Shown piece by piece: positions 35,401-46,479 of a stretch of 64,000 nucleotides of DNA. The stretch comes from Pocillopora verrucosa. Taxonomy: Eukaryota; Cnidaria; Anthozoa; Scleractinia; Pocilloporidae. A model generated the notes under the pieces. That model was not told the origin of the DNA and made no database searches. It saw nothing but the letters and a program-made list of their open reading frames with translations. Both the position numbers and the translations under genes were made by a program. Location: assembly GCF_036669915.1 (NCBI RefSeq), contig NC_089321.1, positions 20,727,770 through 20,791,769 on the forward strand. The letters are read 5' to 3'. Numbering within the stretch: the first letter of the stretch is position 1; every line of letters starts with the position of its first letter.

Positions 35401-38400
35401 TGGGGAAGAAAAAAAGAGAGCTGAAAACAATGAATTTGGCTGCCCAAGTGGTACAGACATTGCTCCTGGGGAAGACAAAAAGAAAGATAAAAACAATGAA
35501 GTTGGCTGCCCAAAAGGTATGAACATTGCTGTTGAGGAAGATAAAAAAAGTAATGAACAACAAGGTGGCATCTTTCCAAGTAAGAGACCTCAGATGGATC
35601 CCTCATCTAGCAGCAATACCAAAGTGAGGTCAGGAAAGTTTAGAAGGCAGGCATCACCTCATCATGCTCCTCATAACCCTGTTCCACCAGAAACACACCC
35701 ATCTGTTAGCCAGGGGCTGCCATCAGAGAGTGAAGAGAAAAAAGGGGTGCAGAGTAAAAGGAAGCTAAATTGTAAAACTGTCAGGTTTCAAATTGATGGA
35801 CAGCCTGAGGTATTACATCCTGGTGTAGATGATGAGGAAGCACTGGACTCCTTGTCTGTGTTGAGAGATGAAAATTCATGTAAGTTATGTTTTGTTTTCC
35901 AGCTTCCCATGCTAAAGGAACAGGGGCTCAAATTTGTTTTTTTTTCCTGTTGGATCTGATTTGTTTTCAACAAACAGTTTAATTGTAAGACTCCTCGGAA
36001 CCCTGAAATATAGGCACTGAATAACAATCATAACATTACATTGTTTTATTCTGAATTATAACTATTTTTGTTAATTGTTGATATTAACTTTTTTGTTCAG
36101 TCTCAAGTGGAAGCCAGCTTCACTCAGAGTTGGCCAGTTATGTTGAAGAGGAACTAAAGTTTGTTCAAGATGAATTATTTTCTTCCGAAGAAGTCTGTTC
36201 AAAAGTTAAACTGGAAATGCAGAAAGCCATGTCATCAGGTTGGTGATCTATTTAGAACTGAGCCAATCATCATTTGTTTGATAAAGTTAAGTGCCTTAGA
36301 ATTTTATGTAATACAATTAATATGTTGCATTCACATGTTGAGTCAAGTTTCAGAGCTTGCATTCCTTCATTAAAAAATAATGTAGAGTTCTTTCCCCCAC
36401 TTATGAGCTATAATTCTTTTGCTCCAGGATCTTATTGGTAATTCTCCTTACTGTCTGCACTGAATACAATTCTTATGATGTCAAATTATTATTATTTATT
36501 ATTATTTAACAATTTTCCTATAAGGCAGGTAAATTTACAATAGGACAAGGTTGTCCCCAACAATGTAAATTACCTTTCCCTATCCCCTGCAAATAGACAA
36601 AATTGAAACCCAACCCACTTACAACCCCCCATGCTAAGAAATAACAAAATATGTAATCATTAACGAAAGAAAAGAAAAAGATGGTTGACTAACATGTATA
36701 AGCATTAGGAGCATTGAAACAATGACAATCTACACAAACTTATTTTAAAAAATGGAAGTTAATTGTCTTGATTGAAAACTTTGCTGAGTCGTAGATAAAA
36801 GAAAGATTTTAGTCTTTTGACGAAAGAAGGTAGTTCCTTTTCAGCTCTTATATTACCTGGTAAGGTGTTCCATGTGTTACAGATTCTTACAAAAAAGGAA
36901 TCTCTATAGGGTGAGGTTTCATATTTTTGAGAAAAAGACCAGAGGCACCACGGCGTGAGTGCTCACTACAAAACTCATAGAGGTCATTTCTTTTCAGATC
37001 AATTAAACCTAATTTGCCTTTAAAAAAATAGACAATGTCCAGATTTTCCAGCCAATAGTTCAGGGGAAGTAAGTTCAGTTCTAATGGATGTTCCTTGTAA
37101 GAGAGGCCAGGATATTTGCATATGAATTGCGTGGCTCTGTGCTGGATGTTTTTGATCTTGAACATTAGTGTGGGAGATTGAGGAGCTCACAGTTGAAATG
37201 CATAGCAGAGATGTGATCTTACCAGTGATAGATATAGGGTATTCTCAAGGTCTCTTTTGAGGTCTCTTATACAGTTTCATTAAATCAAACCCATCATGGG
37301 ATTGGCTTTTGCAACAACTGATGATATATGGTCTGTCCTTATTGGGTCATTACTTACAATAACTCCCAGATCCATAGCAGATCAGACAACATTAAGTTCA
37401 GTTCCCAATATAGAGTACGATCTTTCTGGGCTTATCTGTTTTCTTGATATTCTTAGATTTAAGCATTTTGGTGGCTGGAAATAAATTTCATTTGTAAGAG
37501 ACTAGTTGGTTAGACCATTAAGGTCTCCTTGGATGGCAGTAAAATCACTGCAGTTGACATTTTGGATTACTTTGAGTAATATGGAGTCATCTGCAAACAT
37601 TGCCAATGTGCAGTGACTTCTAGCATTTGGGAAGTCATTAATATACAGCAAGAACAAGATGGGTCCCAGTATGGATCCTTGAGGGACACCAGACTTTAAC
37701 AGGTTCCAATTTGAGAAATATCCATTGATGACCACTCGTTGCCTTTAATGGCTGACTGAGGTAGTTTTCAAACCAAGTGAGAAGAGGACCATGTAGTCAC
37801 CAAACCAACTTAGTTTCTGGATCAGTTTGGTGAGGCAGACAGAGTCAAATGCCTTTGCAAAGTCTTACAGAATCAGATCAGTCTCTTGACCAGCATCCAG
37901 ATGTTTACCAATTTCATTGTGCACTAAGAGGAGTTGACTTACACAAGATTTACCTTTCAAGAAGCCATGCTGGAGGTCATATAGTTGGCATTTGATAAAA
38001 TCAGTCAATGTAGAAGCGAGATCAGAGAATTTGGTATTGGATCAGCTGATAATCTCCTGCCTATATTGTTTTGATATTGTAAGGAGGAATTATGTCTTGG
38101 TCACTAAGAGGAGAATCCCAAGACAGAATTTCTCCTTACTCTTTCTGTACAATATCCTGCAGACAAGTAATGAGAATATAGGGAAAAAACCAATTATGGG
38201 TTGAATAATTGATCTGATACCAGACTCTTCAAACTACCAAACTACCATAATGAGAATCATTTGACAGACAGTAAGGAGAATTACTAATGAAATCTTGGAA
38301 GTTAAAGAACAGGTAATCCCTTAACTAGAGACACTGACAGTTGTTACACTTATTTCAGGTGTTATCAACCATGTTTAATTTACACAGCTTCTCCAATGTA

Positions 38401-39801
38401 TATGTCTACTTTTTGTCTGTAGACCGCAAAGAAAAGTTTGAGAGCTTAAATCAAAGCTGGCTTATATTGGATAGCTTCCATTCCAAAGCAATGAAAAGAA
38501 AAGAAGACCTTCTTGCCCTGTAAGTAATAAAGACTTAGTTTAGAAATGAGATAAACACATCCCTTATGACCTAAAATGTGGTGTTACATTGTAATCCATG
38601 ATCCAAAAACTCTGTACAGGTACTTATATATGTTTACCTACTGTCTTTGATATGGGATAATTGATCTACCTATCATATATTGTTTAATTGTTTCCTCTGA
38701 ATGCCTTTTCATTATTGTTAATAATAAAAAACGTGGGCAATGGAAGGAAAAATAGCTTCCATTCAAAAGTGATGAAAAGAAAACAAGACCTTCTTGCCCT
38801 GTAAGTAATAAAGACTTATTTTAGAAATGAAATAAACATGTGCATTTTGACCTAAAATGTGGTGTTACATTGTAATCCATGATCCAAAAACTCTGCACAG
38901 GTACTTATATGTTTAACGACTGTCTTTGATGTGGACAATTAACCTACCTATCATATATTGCTTAATTAGCTCCTCTGAATACCTTTTCATCACTGACGGC
39001 AGTGGAGGGGAAAATGTTTGATTTAATCATCAAGCAGTTCCAATATTTGTCTTAATTTTGTCTTTAGGTTTTTTCAGACTTTTGTGGTTCTGTTAAGCTA
39101 AAGGTTGTATTTAGCTTGAGGTAGATTTGCTTGATTTTCTGTTTTCCTTTCACCAATATAGTGACAAAGGAAAAAACATCAGAAATTGTCTTAACTTACT
39201 ATGTTCAGATTTGAGACGCCTGTCAGAAGTGAAAGGTAACTATTTAGTTGTTTCTCCTCATTTTTTCTCAGTTTAGTGTTATTTTAGACTGGTTTAGTGA
39301 GCTCTGATTCTTAACCCTTTACACCCCAACATAATTCTGTGTGTGTGTATATATATACTGCAAACTGTTCTCTTTACATTTCCTAAGGTGCTGACAGGTG
39401 AATTGCATTGTTTAACAACCTTGATTTTCCTTAGATAGAGATTATTTCCTTTATCCTTGTGATATTTTAAGGAGACATTACATGCTATTCACTCTTCAGG
39501 GTCATTAAGGCATAAGCTAATTTGTAGATGAAGGAAACAAGATTTTGTATTTTGATTTTAGGGTGGTGGAAAACAGATCAAAACATAGCTCAAGAAAAAA
39601 GAGTGGCTGAGCTCATTGATGCAATTCGCCATTCTTTAAATAATGGTGAGAAACAATAATAGGCATACAGCTAATTTTAGTATTAGTGTTTTTGTTTACT
39701 ATACAATCCAGGGATAAAACATACTGTCAATAATTCTGTCTTATGAAGTGGTGCAGATGTTCTTATGTTAGTTTATTTTCCTTTTTTGCATTTCAGAATG
39801 A
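32493..39801 (+). CDS. EHBP1-like gene 2 (NT-C2 + 22-aa repeats + bMERB), intact
   Basis: Ten coding exons plus a stop-only exon join in phase to 577 aa: 32493-32599, 33198-33255, 33378-33473, 34388-34447, 34577-34761, 35050-35879, 36101-36238, 38423-38519, 39162-39235, 39562-39645 and 39797-39801. Exons 1-5 (residues 1-168) form an NT-type C2 domain (KPVAWF near 55, HVWPEPDPVD, then SHSGRHQLLATGCIDISNY), the membrane-binding module of EHBP1/EEIG1. Exon 6 is a hydrophilic linker with six copies of a 22-aa repeat, then a Ser/Pro/Lys-rich segment. Exons 7-10 form the bMERB-like domain that in EHBP1 and MICAL binds Rab8-type GTPases. It lacks the CH domain and NPF motifs of canonical EHBP1. A 78-bp in-frame segment of gene 1 exon 6 is missing. 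Rab binding is inferred from the family. Confidence 0.85.
33511..33643. mobile_element. Degraded hAT-like MITE in intron 3 of gene 2
   Basis: The ends AAGATTTCCGTAAAG and GCTGAAATCTTGGCC, and the interior TTTATCCAAGATCTTTATGC, match the 137-bp MITE family and the relic at 18186-18280 in gene 1. Confidence 0.65.
35174..35569 (+). repeat. Coding minisatellite: six 66-bp units in exon 6 of gene 2
   Basis: Each unit encodes a 22-aa repeat of the form GCSSGTDIAPEEDKKKDK followed by NNEV. The unit keeps the reading frame, with six copies here and two in gene 1 (from 19552). The units are Lys/Asp/Glu-rich with one Cys each. Confidence 0.9.
36390..36483. mobile_element. Left part of TTAA-type MITE split by a LINE
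   Basis: It matches the left half of 20575-20760 in gene 1. The right half continues at about 38018-38100 after the LINE insertion. Confidence 0.55.
36484..38017 (-). mobile_element. 5'-truncated non-LTR retrotransposon (LINE), minus strand
   Basis: Minus-strand frames carry reverse-transcriptase marks: SGVPQGSILGPILFLLYIND and, 18 residues on, FADDSILL (37502-37735). A downstream C-terminal frame with KNIQHRATQFICKY follows (36887-37165). The preceding RT segment (37740-38000) is frameshifted. The 3' end at 36484-36510 is a simple (ATT)n tail. The frames are broken, so the copy is dead. It lies antisense in intron 7 of gene 2 and is missing from gene 1. It is probably of the CR1/Jockey type. 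Confidence 0.85.
38100..38300. mobile_element. Second TTAA-type MITE relic, inverted, intron 7 of gene 2
   Basis: GACAGAATTTCTCCTTAC at the left and CAGTAAGGAGAATTACTAAT at the right are inverted relatives of the 56.1-kb MITE ends. It lies directly next to the first copy in opposite orientation, giving an imperfect palindrome. Confidence 0.5.
38471..39030 (+). repeat. 281-bp tandem duplication including the end of exon 8 (gene 2)
   Basis: ATAGCTTCCATTC at 38471 (in exon 8) recurs at 38752, and the copy continues through the splice donor and ~230 bp of intron. The second copy has the last ~50 coding bases and a donor but no acceptor, so it should not be spliced as an exon. Gene 1 has a single copy. 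Confidence 0.8.
39310..39515. mobile_element. MITE-like repeat in intron 9 of gene 2
   Basis: This is the partner of the 22004-22200 repeat at the same intron position (TTAACCCTTTACACCCCAAC). Confidence 0.6.
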
Positions 39802-41245
39802 AGGAAAATTCATCTACTATTTTTTAATATTGGTTATTTGTTTTTTGGATTCTTGTTAAAAAATTTTGGCAAGGATTGCCCAAAAACCTTTTGCTGCCCT
39901 TTTTTCAAACAAATTGTTCTGTAATAAGTTCATTTATAACAGTATCTTAAGTATGATTTTTCTGAAAATGATGTATGATATTGAGTGTTCCACATTCTGA
40001 AAGAAAAATTCTTTGATGAGACATTTTCTCTTCTATTGTAAATAATCCTTTGTAAATAGTCCAAAATATGTTTTGTAAACAGGTCATCATGCATTCTTGT
40101 TGCAATATTTTAGTGGGATTTCAATTTTAAGAATTAATTTCTTCCAGCCACTGTTGAAATAACAGCACATTCCAAATCCTTTTCCATAATTTGAAATGAT
40201 GTACTTCAAATAGTTTTGATAACACAAACCTCCTGACTTAATTGTAAACAATATTTTGTAACTTAAGTTCTTAATATGGTTGGTGAAAGGTTTATCATCT
40301 GTACAATCTTTTGATACATACGATTTCAAAAACACTTTTTTCCTGCAATATTCATGAAGCCACTGTTAAAGTAGCACATTCCAAAATCGTATTTTAAAAG
40401 ATCTACTTCCAGTAGAGAGTGTTAACAGTCATTCTAAGTGGTTACATGTGCACATGTCATTTTGATTAATCGGTGAATCAATATCAGTGCTGATGTGAGG
40501 GATCACATAGTAATAGAGACTGAGAGACAATCAGTGTGACGTCAATATATATTTGGATCTTAACCTTACAGAAATAATTACGTAATTGGTTCAACTTGAT
40601 TCAGACCTGTGACATGTCAGTCCTTAAAAATTTAAGCTTGAAATTCTTTCTTGGTGCGGTTGAAGTCTTTTTTGTCAATCACACATGAAGTATTTTCTTT
40701 GTTGCTCAACATTTTATATGTAAGACTCTTGTACTGACATTGGTATTGAGATCATTATGCAGTGGCTCCAAAAAAAAAACAGTTTAAAGTTTATGCTCCT
40801 AAATTCCTGTTGTTATTGGATAGTTTCCCTTATTTGTAATACTCTTGTATCAACATTACTACTGAGATCTGAGGCTTCAAAGTATGAAAAAAACCTGTAA
40901 TTATTAGTTGGCTTTTTATCATATTATTTTTTTAATGTGCTTTTATAAATGTTGGTTTTGAGATAATTATGCAGTGGCTTCATAGTATGAAAAGAAAAAC
41001 CTGTAAGTTAAGAAGTAATAAAATTTGTAAAGTATGTGATAATCATTGTTGTGTTCATGAGGCCATTTCGTTTAAGTGTCGAAATTGAAGTGATCCTTAA
41101 TTGCGACAGTTTTACCTTACCACCCTCTGTGATTAGGCCAGAAAACTTGCCCCAAATGCAACACTAAGACTAGTCGCTGCTCACTTTTTCCTCGCGCTTT
41201 AGGAAGTTTGCTTAGCTTCACTAATAGCTCTGATTGGCTCCTTGA
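39802..41245 (+). other. 3' region of gene 2
   Basis: It aligns with 22326-24060 and shows the same tandem motifs (CAGTGGCTCCAAAA near 40756, CAGTGGCTTCATAG near 40974). Similarity to the gene 1 block ends near 41245, at the border of the inverted 1.4-kb element. No gene is seen. Confidence 0.5.
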
Positions 41246-41269
41246 CTGACCCTCGTGATCAAATTGGTT

Positions 41270-42620
41270 TTTGTCTTACAATATACATATATGTTATTTG
41301 CCTGCTTGGAGGTCCGTATGGTGAAAAACTGTGACCGAAGTCTTGGAAATGCTGCCCGAGGCCGTAGGCCGAGGGCAGCATTTTGAAGACTGAGGTCACA
41401 GTTTTTCACCATACGGACCGACCCTTAGCCGGTAAAGAACATATATATATATTTTTAAACTTAACGAAGTTCTTCCGAAAGAACCCGAATGATTAAGGGC
41501 TGTAAATACGGCAAGATCTTCCACAAACTGAACAATTTTTGAACGAGTAAATGGTAGTTAAAATAGGGGTGATGCAAATTAAAGAGAAATGCTTTACCGA
41601 AACATTTTAATTTGCGTAATGATAAAGTTGATTTAAAAGGCTTCCGAACAAACTTTGTAACATTATTTTTACAAGTATCTGTCACAATCTGACACCTGTC
41701 AATTAGAGAGCGCGTAAAAGAAAAAAAAAGCATATGTTCACTATTGAAAAACAACGAAACTAGTTTGGAGGACTGTAACGACAATGTTTTCTTCAAAAAC
41801 AGTCAATGATCGGACGGAAAGTATTATTCACTGTCATCGATAATTATCCATGTACGAAGATTTACCTCTGTTCATAGTAAACGGCGGGGAAAGTAATTGT
41901 AAGTAAATTCAATTTTTTTATTTTGAAGTTGTGTAATGTTGCTCGTTTGTTTGCTGCAATGGCGTGTGTAAATCTGGTCTTTCTTCCACAAAAACTAAAT
42001 TCGAATGATACACTCCAACGAGACACAAGGGGATTTAATGCAGCCTTTTCTCATTGAATTCCTTCAGTTTCTGTTGTGCAATTTACGATGCAAATGTCCA
42101 AATTGAACGGACTTGGAAAGACTTACCGCTCGCCCTTTCACTACGAACAAATTGTTTGAGAAAATTCAGATATGGAATGAATGAAAGTTCCATCGATTAG
42201 TTCAACTGTAACCAAATACCTCACGTTTGAACTTCCTAGGTACTTTTTGTGAACGATTAAAATGAATTGCAGACGGTCTTTAGTCCACTTTTCAACCAAC
42301 GTAATGACACAAATGCTTAAACAATTCATTCTGAAACCAATATTTTTCTGTCAACCAAAGTAATTTGAGAGAGAGAAAAGAGAGGATTAATAAGTTATTG
42401 ATCGGCTTGAGGTAGTGACCAACGTCTTTGCTTAAAAATACTGCCCAGCCGGAAAAACGAGATATATTTATGACAAATGGCAACGAAAGTAGTATGGGGA
42501 TGTCCTCGGCGACTCACGAAGGCGTTACCGTTGCCCGTGGGCAGAGATAGGAAAATACTGACCAGGTAAAGAACCAATCAGATTGCAGGATTCGTTGCCG
42601 TGCCCTCTGAAAAAATAAAT
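41270..42620 (-). mobile_element. 1.4-kb non-autonomous element ending in a hairpin (copy 2)
   Basis: This is the reverse-oriented partner of 24296-25747, with the hairpin at its left end and the AGAGGGCACGG end near 42610. ORFs on either strand are not shared with copy 1. Both copies lie just beyond the end of the duplicated EHBP1-like blocks. Confidence 0.65.
41281..41450. repeat. Hairpin at end of element copy 2
   Basis: The inner arms run 41311-41419 (GGTCCGTATGGTGAAAAACT and complement), with the outer ATATGTTATTTGCC arms extending the fold. It is the same structure as 25581-25747. Confidence 0.85.
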
Positions 42621-43345
42621 AAATAAAAAAACGCACGCGATTCTTACGATGAAGTGATCAGACGCTAAGTTGGGCTGCAGACCAGATTCAAACCGAGGCC
42701 GGTAGTGCGAAAAAGGGCGCGAATTTCGTTTTTACGTTGGTAACGACATTTAAATTCTCATGGTCCCTTTCTCCAATTATGAGTAAAGATGAGTACCAGC
42801 AAGGAAAGGTCAGGAATATATGGCCTTAAAAAAGATTTATAGGGCTTCCTCCACGTCACCACTCTAAATTAGAATTTGAAATAGAAGATGAGTGGTGAGA
42901 ATCACTTCGCGTATATATATATGTTTTGATCGAATCCGTTATATTTTCTCTTAATTATTTCATGATTTAATTGTAATTTCCTTCCATGTGTATAGTGGTC
43001 TTTAAAGGGCTAAGCCCACGGAAGGCGACACTGATTTTCATGAAAAATTATTTTTCTATCTATAGATTAAAATAGTTGAGCAATTAATTTGCGCCTGCAT
43101 TTCTCGAAATCGTGTGTTCTTTATCTGATTGAGTCCTGTCCAACAACTGTTATCAGCGGGTAACTTTCACCGTACATCACTGAAGCGCTCAGCGAGAAAC
43201 CGCTCGTCTTGTACCTATTTGAAGATTATCAGTCCAGTTCCTATGGCCGAAACCGATGAAAATCATCACCAAGCCCACCATGAACGTAGTACTACGACCT
43301 AATGAGAAAGATTTACTGGAACTATTAGTCTGACAGCCAAACTCT
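42621..43345. other. Gene-free spacer
   Basis: I see no gene or repeat here. The right edge is the TTAA that borders the 4.3-kb element. Confidence 0.4.
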
Positions 43346-43349
43346 TAAG

Positions 43350-44669
43350 AGGCTGTCTCTCTTATTTCCACCCGGTCAATTTTGCGTCAAAAATAATTTT
43401 GCCTGAAACTCTGTTAACAGAAAGACTTTACCTAGGAAAGAACTAAATTAGATTTGGTTTGATTCGAAATAATTTTCTGACTGCATTACGGGCCATAATT
43501 ATTTCCCAGTCCGTAGGGACCGTCGCAACGTCTCGAAAATTGAAAAACAGGCATATTTTGTAACGTTGTAAAATATTTGATTCGCATAGTTAAGCCACAG
43601 AATTTATATCAGATTGCTTAAAAACCTTTCTAGTTTTCCAAGAAAGTTAGAATTTGCCCTCTCAACATATTTGTAAAGGGGGATTTTAGCATATTCTGAC
43701 CACTAGAAATCGCCATCGGCAGATGGCCGTAAATAACCTTGATTTAGACGCTAAGTTTTGGGGTTTGGGACCTGGTTGACGATTCTATCCTACACAGCCG
43801 TTACGTTTAGACCTTTATAGGCAAAAATATGCAAAAACCCCTGTACGTTTTCGATTTTTCAAAAGTTATGACCGTTTGAATCAGCACATGTACGAGCATT
43901 CGCGATTTTTTCGCCTACACCAAAATCGAACCACTGGAGCAGATTTCGTCATAAATACAGCTTACCCGCTTTGCAGCCCGGCTTCATGGCTCACTTCAGA
44001 ATTTTTCTAATAACCAAATTGGTGAAATCCATGATAACTTCAACAAATAGCTAGGTATTGCCTTCGAAAAGTAGGCGGCATCCATCGTGATTCGTGGTAT
44101 CAAAACAAATGCCGGAATTGGCCACATTTCGCAGTGAATCACCCATTTAACATCGCTGCAGAGCTGAATTTTGGCAAAATTTCCGCACAGCCCCATACAT
44201 CATTATACATCCATATATGGGGCTTTATTATTCAGTGTATCACCAGTAAGATGTACATGCATAATTAAGTATGGGGCTGTGCGGAAATTTTTCCTGAATT
44301 TTTTCCAAAATCAGAATATAAACTCTCCATGTCTGGAAGCTGAAGGAGAAATGAAGGTTTTAGGCTTCTGAAGAGAAGAAATAATCGCTTTAATTTAGAT
44401 CCAGTTCGATGTTATACTGTTCTCACAAAGGTCCGCACAAAAGAGAAGACCGCTGATAGCTTGTGCCGTAGGTTGTGCCATATGGTTTTGTTTTGTATCC
44501 CAAAGTAATATTTGGGCAGAAAAATTTTGGATGAAAAGAATAAATGCTTTTACCTGGAGTTTGACATCATATAATTAATAAATCAATTTCAAATATCCTG
44601 AGCTTCCTTCTCTCGGTTCCGCGTCGATTGTGTCCACAGAACAGCAACCTGTCAATAGCCGGAGAAATC
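43350..44669. repeat. Left long inverted repeat arm
   Basis: It pairs with 46480-47670. Examples of shared text are CACCCGGTCAATTTTGCGTC and CCGGAGAAATC at the inner edge. The arm is non-coding; the ORF at 43996-44196 (minus) mirrors 46841-47023 (plus) only because the arms are complementary. Confidence 0.9.
44173..44294. mobile_element. 122-bp hAT-like MITE, copy 3
   Basis: The ends are GGCAAAATTTCCGCACAGCC and the complement, with a perfect 8-bp duplication TGAATTTT at 44165-44172 and 44295-44302. The right arm of the large element has the empty site, so the MITE inserted after the arms formed. Confidence 0.9.
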
Positions 44670-44990
44670 ATGGGTTTATGTGAAATTTCAGATATTCCTC
44701 GCTTCCCAAACTAGTGAACTGGACTTTATGATAACTCCAGCAAATACCTCCAAAATTCAGTGGTCGGCATCTGTCGATACTCTTCTTTAACTCGTTGTTG
44801 CGAACTAAACTCGAAAACTAAAGCCATGTTTCGTGCTTAATGTCCCGTTGAAACTTTGGATTGCAGCTGCATTCTCTTCAAGAATCAGTCATAGAACTCC
44901 ACTTTTAAGTCTATGTGTCGAAGTTTGGCGTTTTGGAATTTAAAGCTGAACGATTACACTATCGCGCATAACAGAGGTCCGCATTAATCA

Positions 44991-46017
44991 TTGCGGGTGA
45001 ACCCGCTGACCCTTTATTTTTTTTGGAAGGCCTGCAAGTGTAGTATGGCATGCAAGTGCTTTTTCGAAACCAGAGAGGCTTCAGTCTGTAGCGAGTCTTC
45101 AGCGATGTTGTTAAAGCTTTCATTGGACAGAGGATACGCATTGACGAAACACCCAGTGAAGGGAACAACAGCTGCAGTAAGAATAGTAGACGAGTCAAAG
45201 AACACTCTCTGTATAAATAAGATTGAGCATTTTAGTAGCTTCCACAACTTCGAATATGAAGATATCGGTCTGAGAGTTTGGAAATGTTATGGCATCGGTA
45301 AAGGGAAGTACATTCCATATGACGTAATTTATATCAAGCACCAAGGTCAAACGTCCCTTCAAACCATAGAATCTCAAGGGTTTTATGATCCTCCTGAAAA
45401 ACGTGTAGTCAAGCGTCGTTCAAAGGGCATCAAGGAAACAGAGAGTACAACGCCATTGTTTGAATGCTCTGTGTTTGGATGTGTTGAAGTGTTCGAAACC
45501 TTTTCGCAGCTGCAGCTGCACCTGGACGTTGGAAAGCATACAGTCAGCAGGTTAAAGCCAGTATGATGCAATCAAAAGGGACTGGGCCCTTAAGTTCTCG
45601 TCGATAGATACCGCTGGTATCGAGTGTTCGAGCTGTTCGTTAGATTCTAGTACACCACTCACTTCTCCCGTGGATACTTCGCCCCACTCGTCTTTACGAA
45701 CAGGATGGGCCGTAAGCAAACCAAGGGGCAGCGTTAGATTTTCAGAGAAGGTAAAAGAATACCTAACGGCACGTTTTACACTTGGCGAAAGAACTGGGCG
45801 AAAGGCCGACCCCGCCCAAGTTGCAGTGGACATGCGAAATGCGAAAAATGAATCAAATGCACGTTTGTTCACTAGAGAACAGTGGCTGACAAAGAGCCAA
45901 GTTCAGAGCTTTTTCTCCCGGCTAGCAGCAATGCGGCAAAAAGATCAGGGTGTGATCGGGACATCACTGGATGAGGAGGAAGATATCCAATGCGTCCAGG
46001 AAAATTCCGAGAGATAA
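44991..46017 (+). pseudogene. C2H2-finger ORF inside the TTAA element, frameshifted
   Basis: The frame 44991-45566 (191 aa) continues in another frame from about 45562 to TAA at 46015, so one frameshift near 45550-45562 splits what was a single ORF. Near the joint is a C2H2-like finger: CSVFGC, then 12 residues, then HLDVGKH. The second half has a helical block (RFSEKVKEYLTARF, then ERTGRKADPAQVAVDM and SQVQSFFSRLA) that looks like a family often seen in cnidarian gene sets; I know no function for it. Start and upstream exons are uncertain. It may be a captured or element-encoded protein. Confidence 0.65.
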
Positions 46018-46044
46018 AATCTGGTAGACAAAGTTAACAAAGAG

Positions 46045-46248
46045 ATCAAAGTCTCACATCCAATCTGCTACGATACGTAGGACCTCTGGGAACGTTACCA
46101 CAATAATACACTTCAGAAATTCAATGTGGTTTCGTTGAGAGCCATCTGTAGTCATTTTGAGATCCCTGTAAAATTGAGAGACAAAAAACAGATCCTCATA
46201 GACAAACTGTTGGACGTGATTAGTGATTGTCAGTGTGTTTCTCAGTAG
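46045..46248 (+). pseudogene. SAP-like C-terminal remnant of the element ORF
   Basis: In one frame after a TAG near 46078, the translation contains FNVVSLRAICSHFEIPVK and LRDKKQILIDKLL, a helix-turn-helix pattern like a SAP DNA-binding motif. A stop follows at 46246-46248. It likely ended the same ancestral protein as the ORF upstream. Confidence 0.45.
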
Positions 46249-46479
46249 ACTTATGTAAACAATGTCTTATACGGTGGCTGAAAGTGTAGAATATGATCTA
46301 CAGATACAAACTACCTTTACTTCCGATATCAAGTTCTGACGGCGTTGTTAAAGTGTAATATATCATAATATCTAGTACTCAGTGAAATGTTTTGATAAAA
46401 TCGATTGAAAATTTACCAAAAGAAACACTTATAACATCTGTTCATACGGAGCATGTGTCAAGTTAACACGTTGGTAGCC

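Noticed and set aside
35044..35571. Long minus-strand ORFs of 175 and 136 codons
   Set aside because: They are antisense shadows of the 66-bp coding repeat in exon 6 of gene 2.
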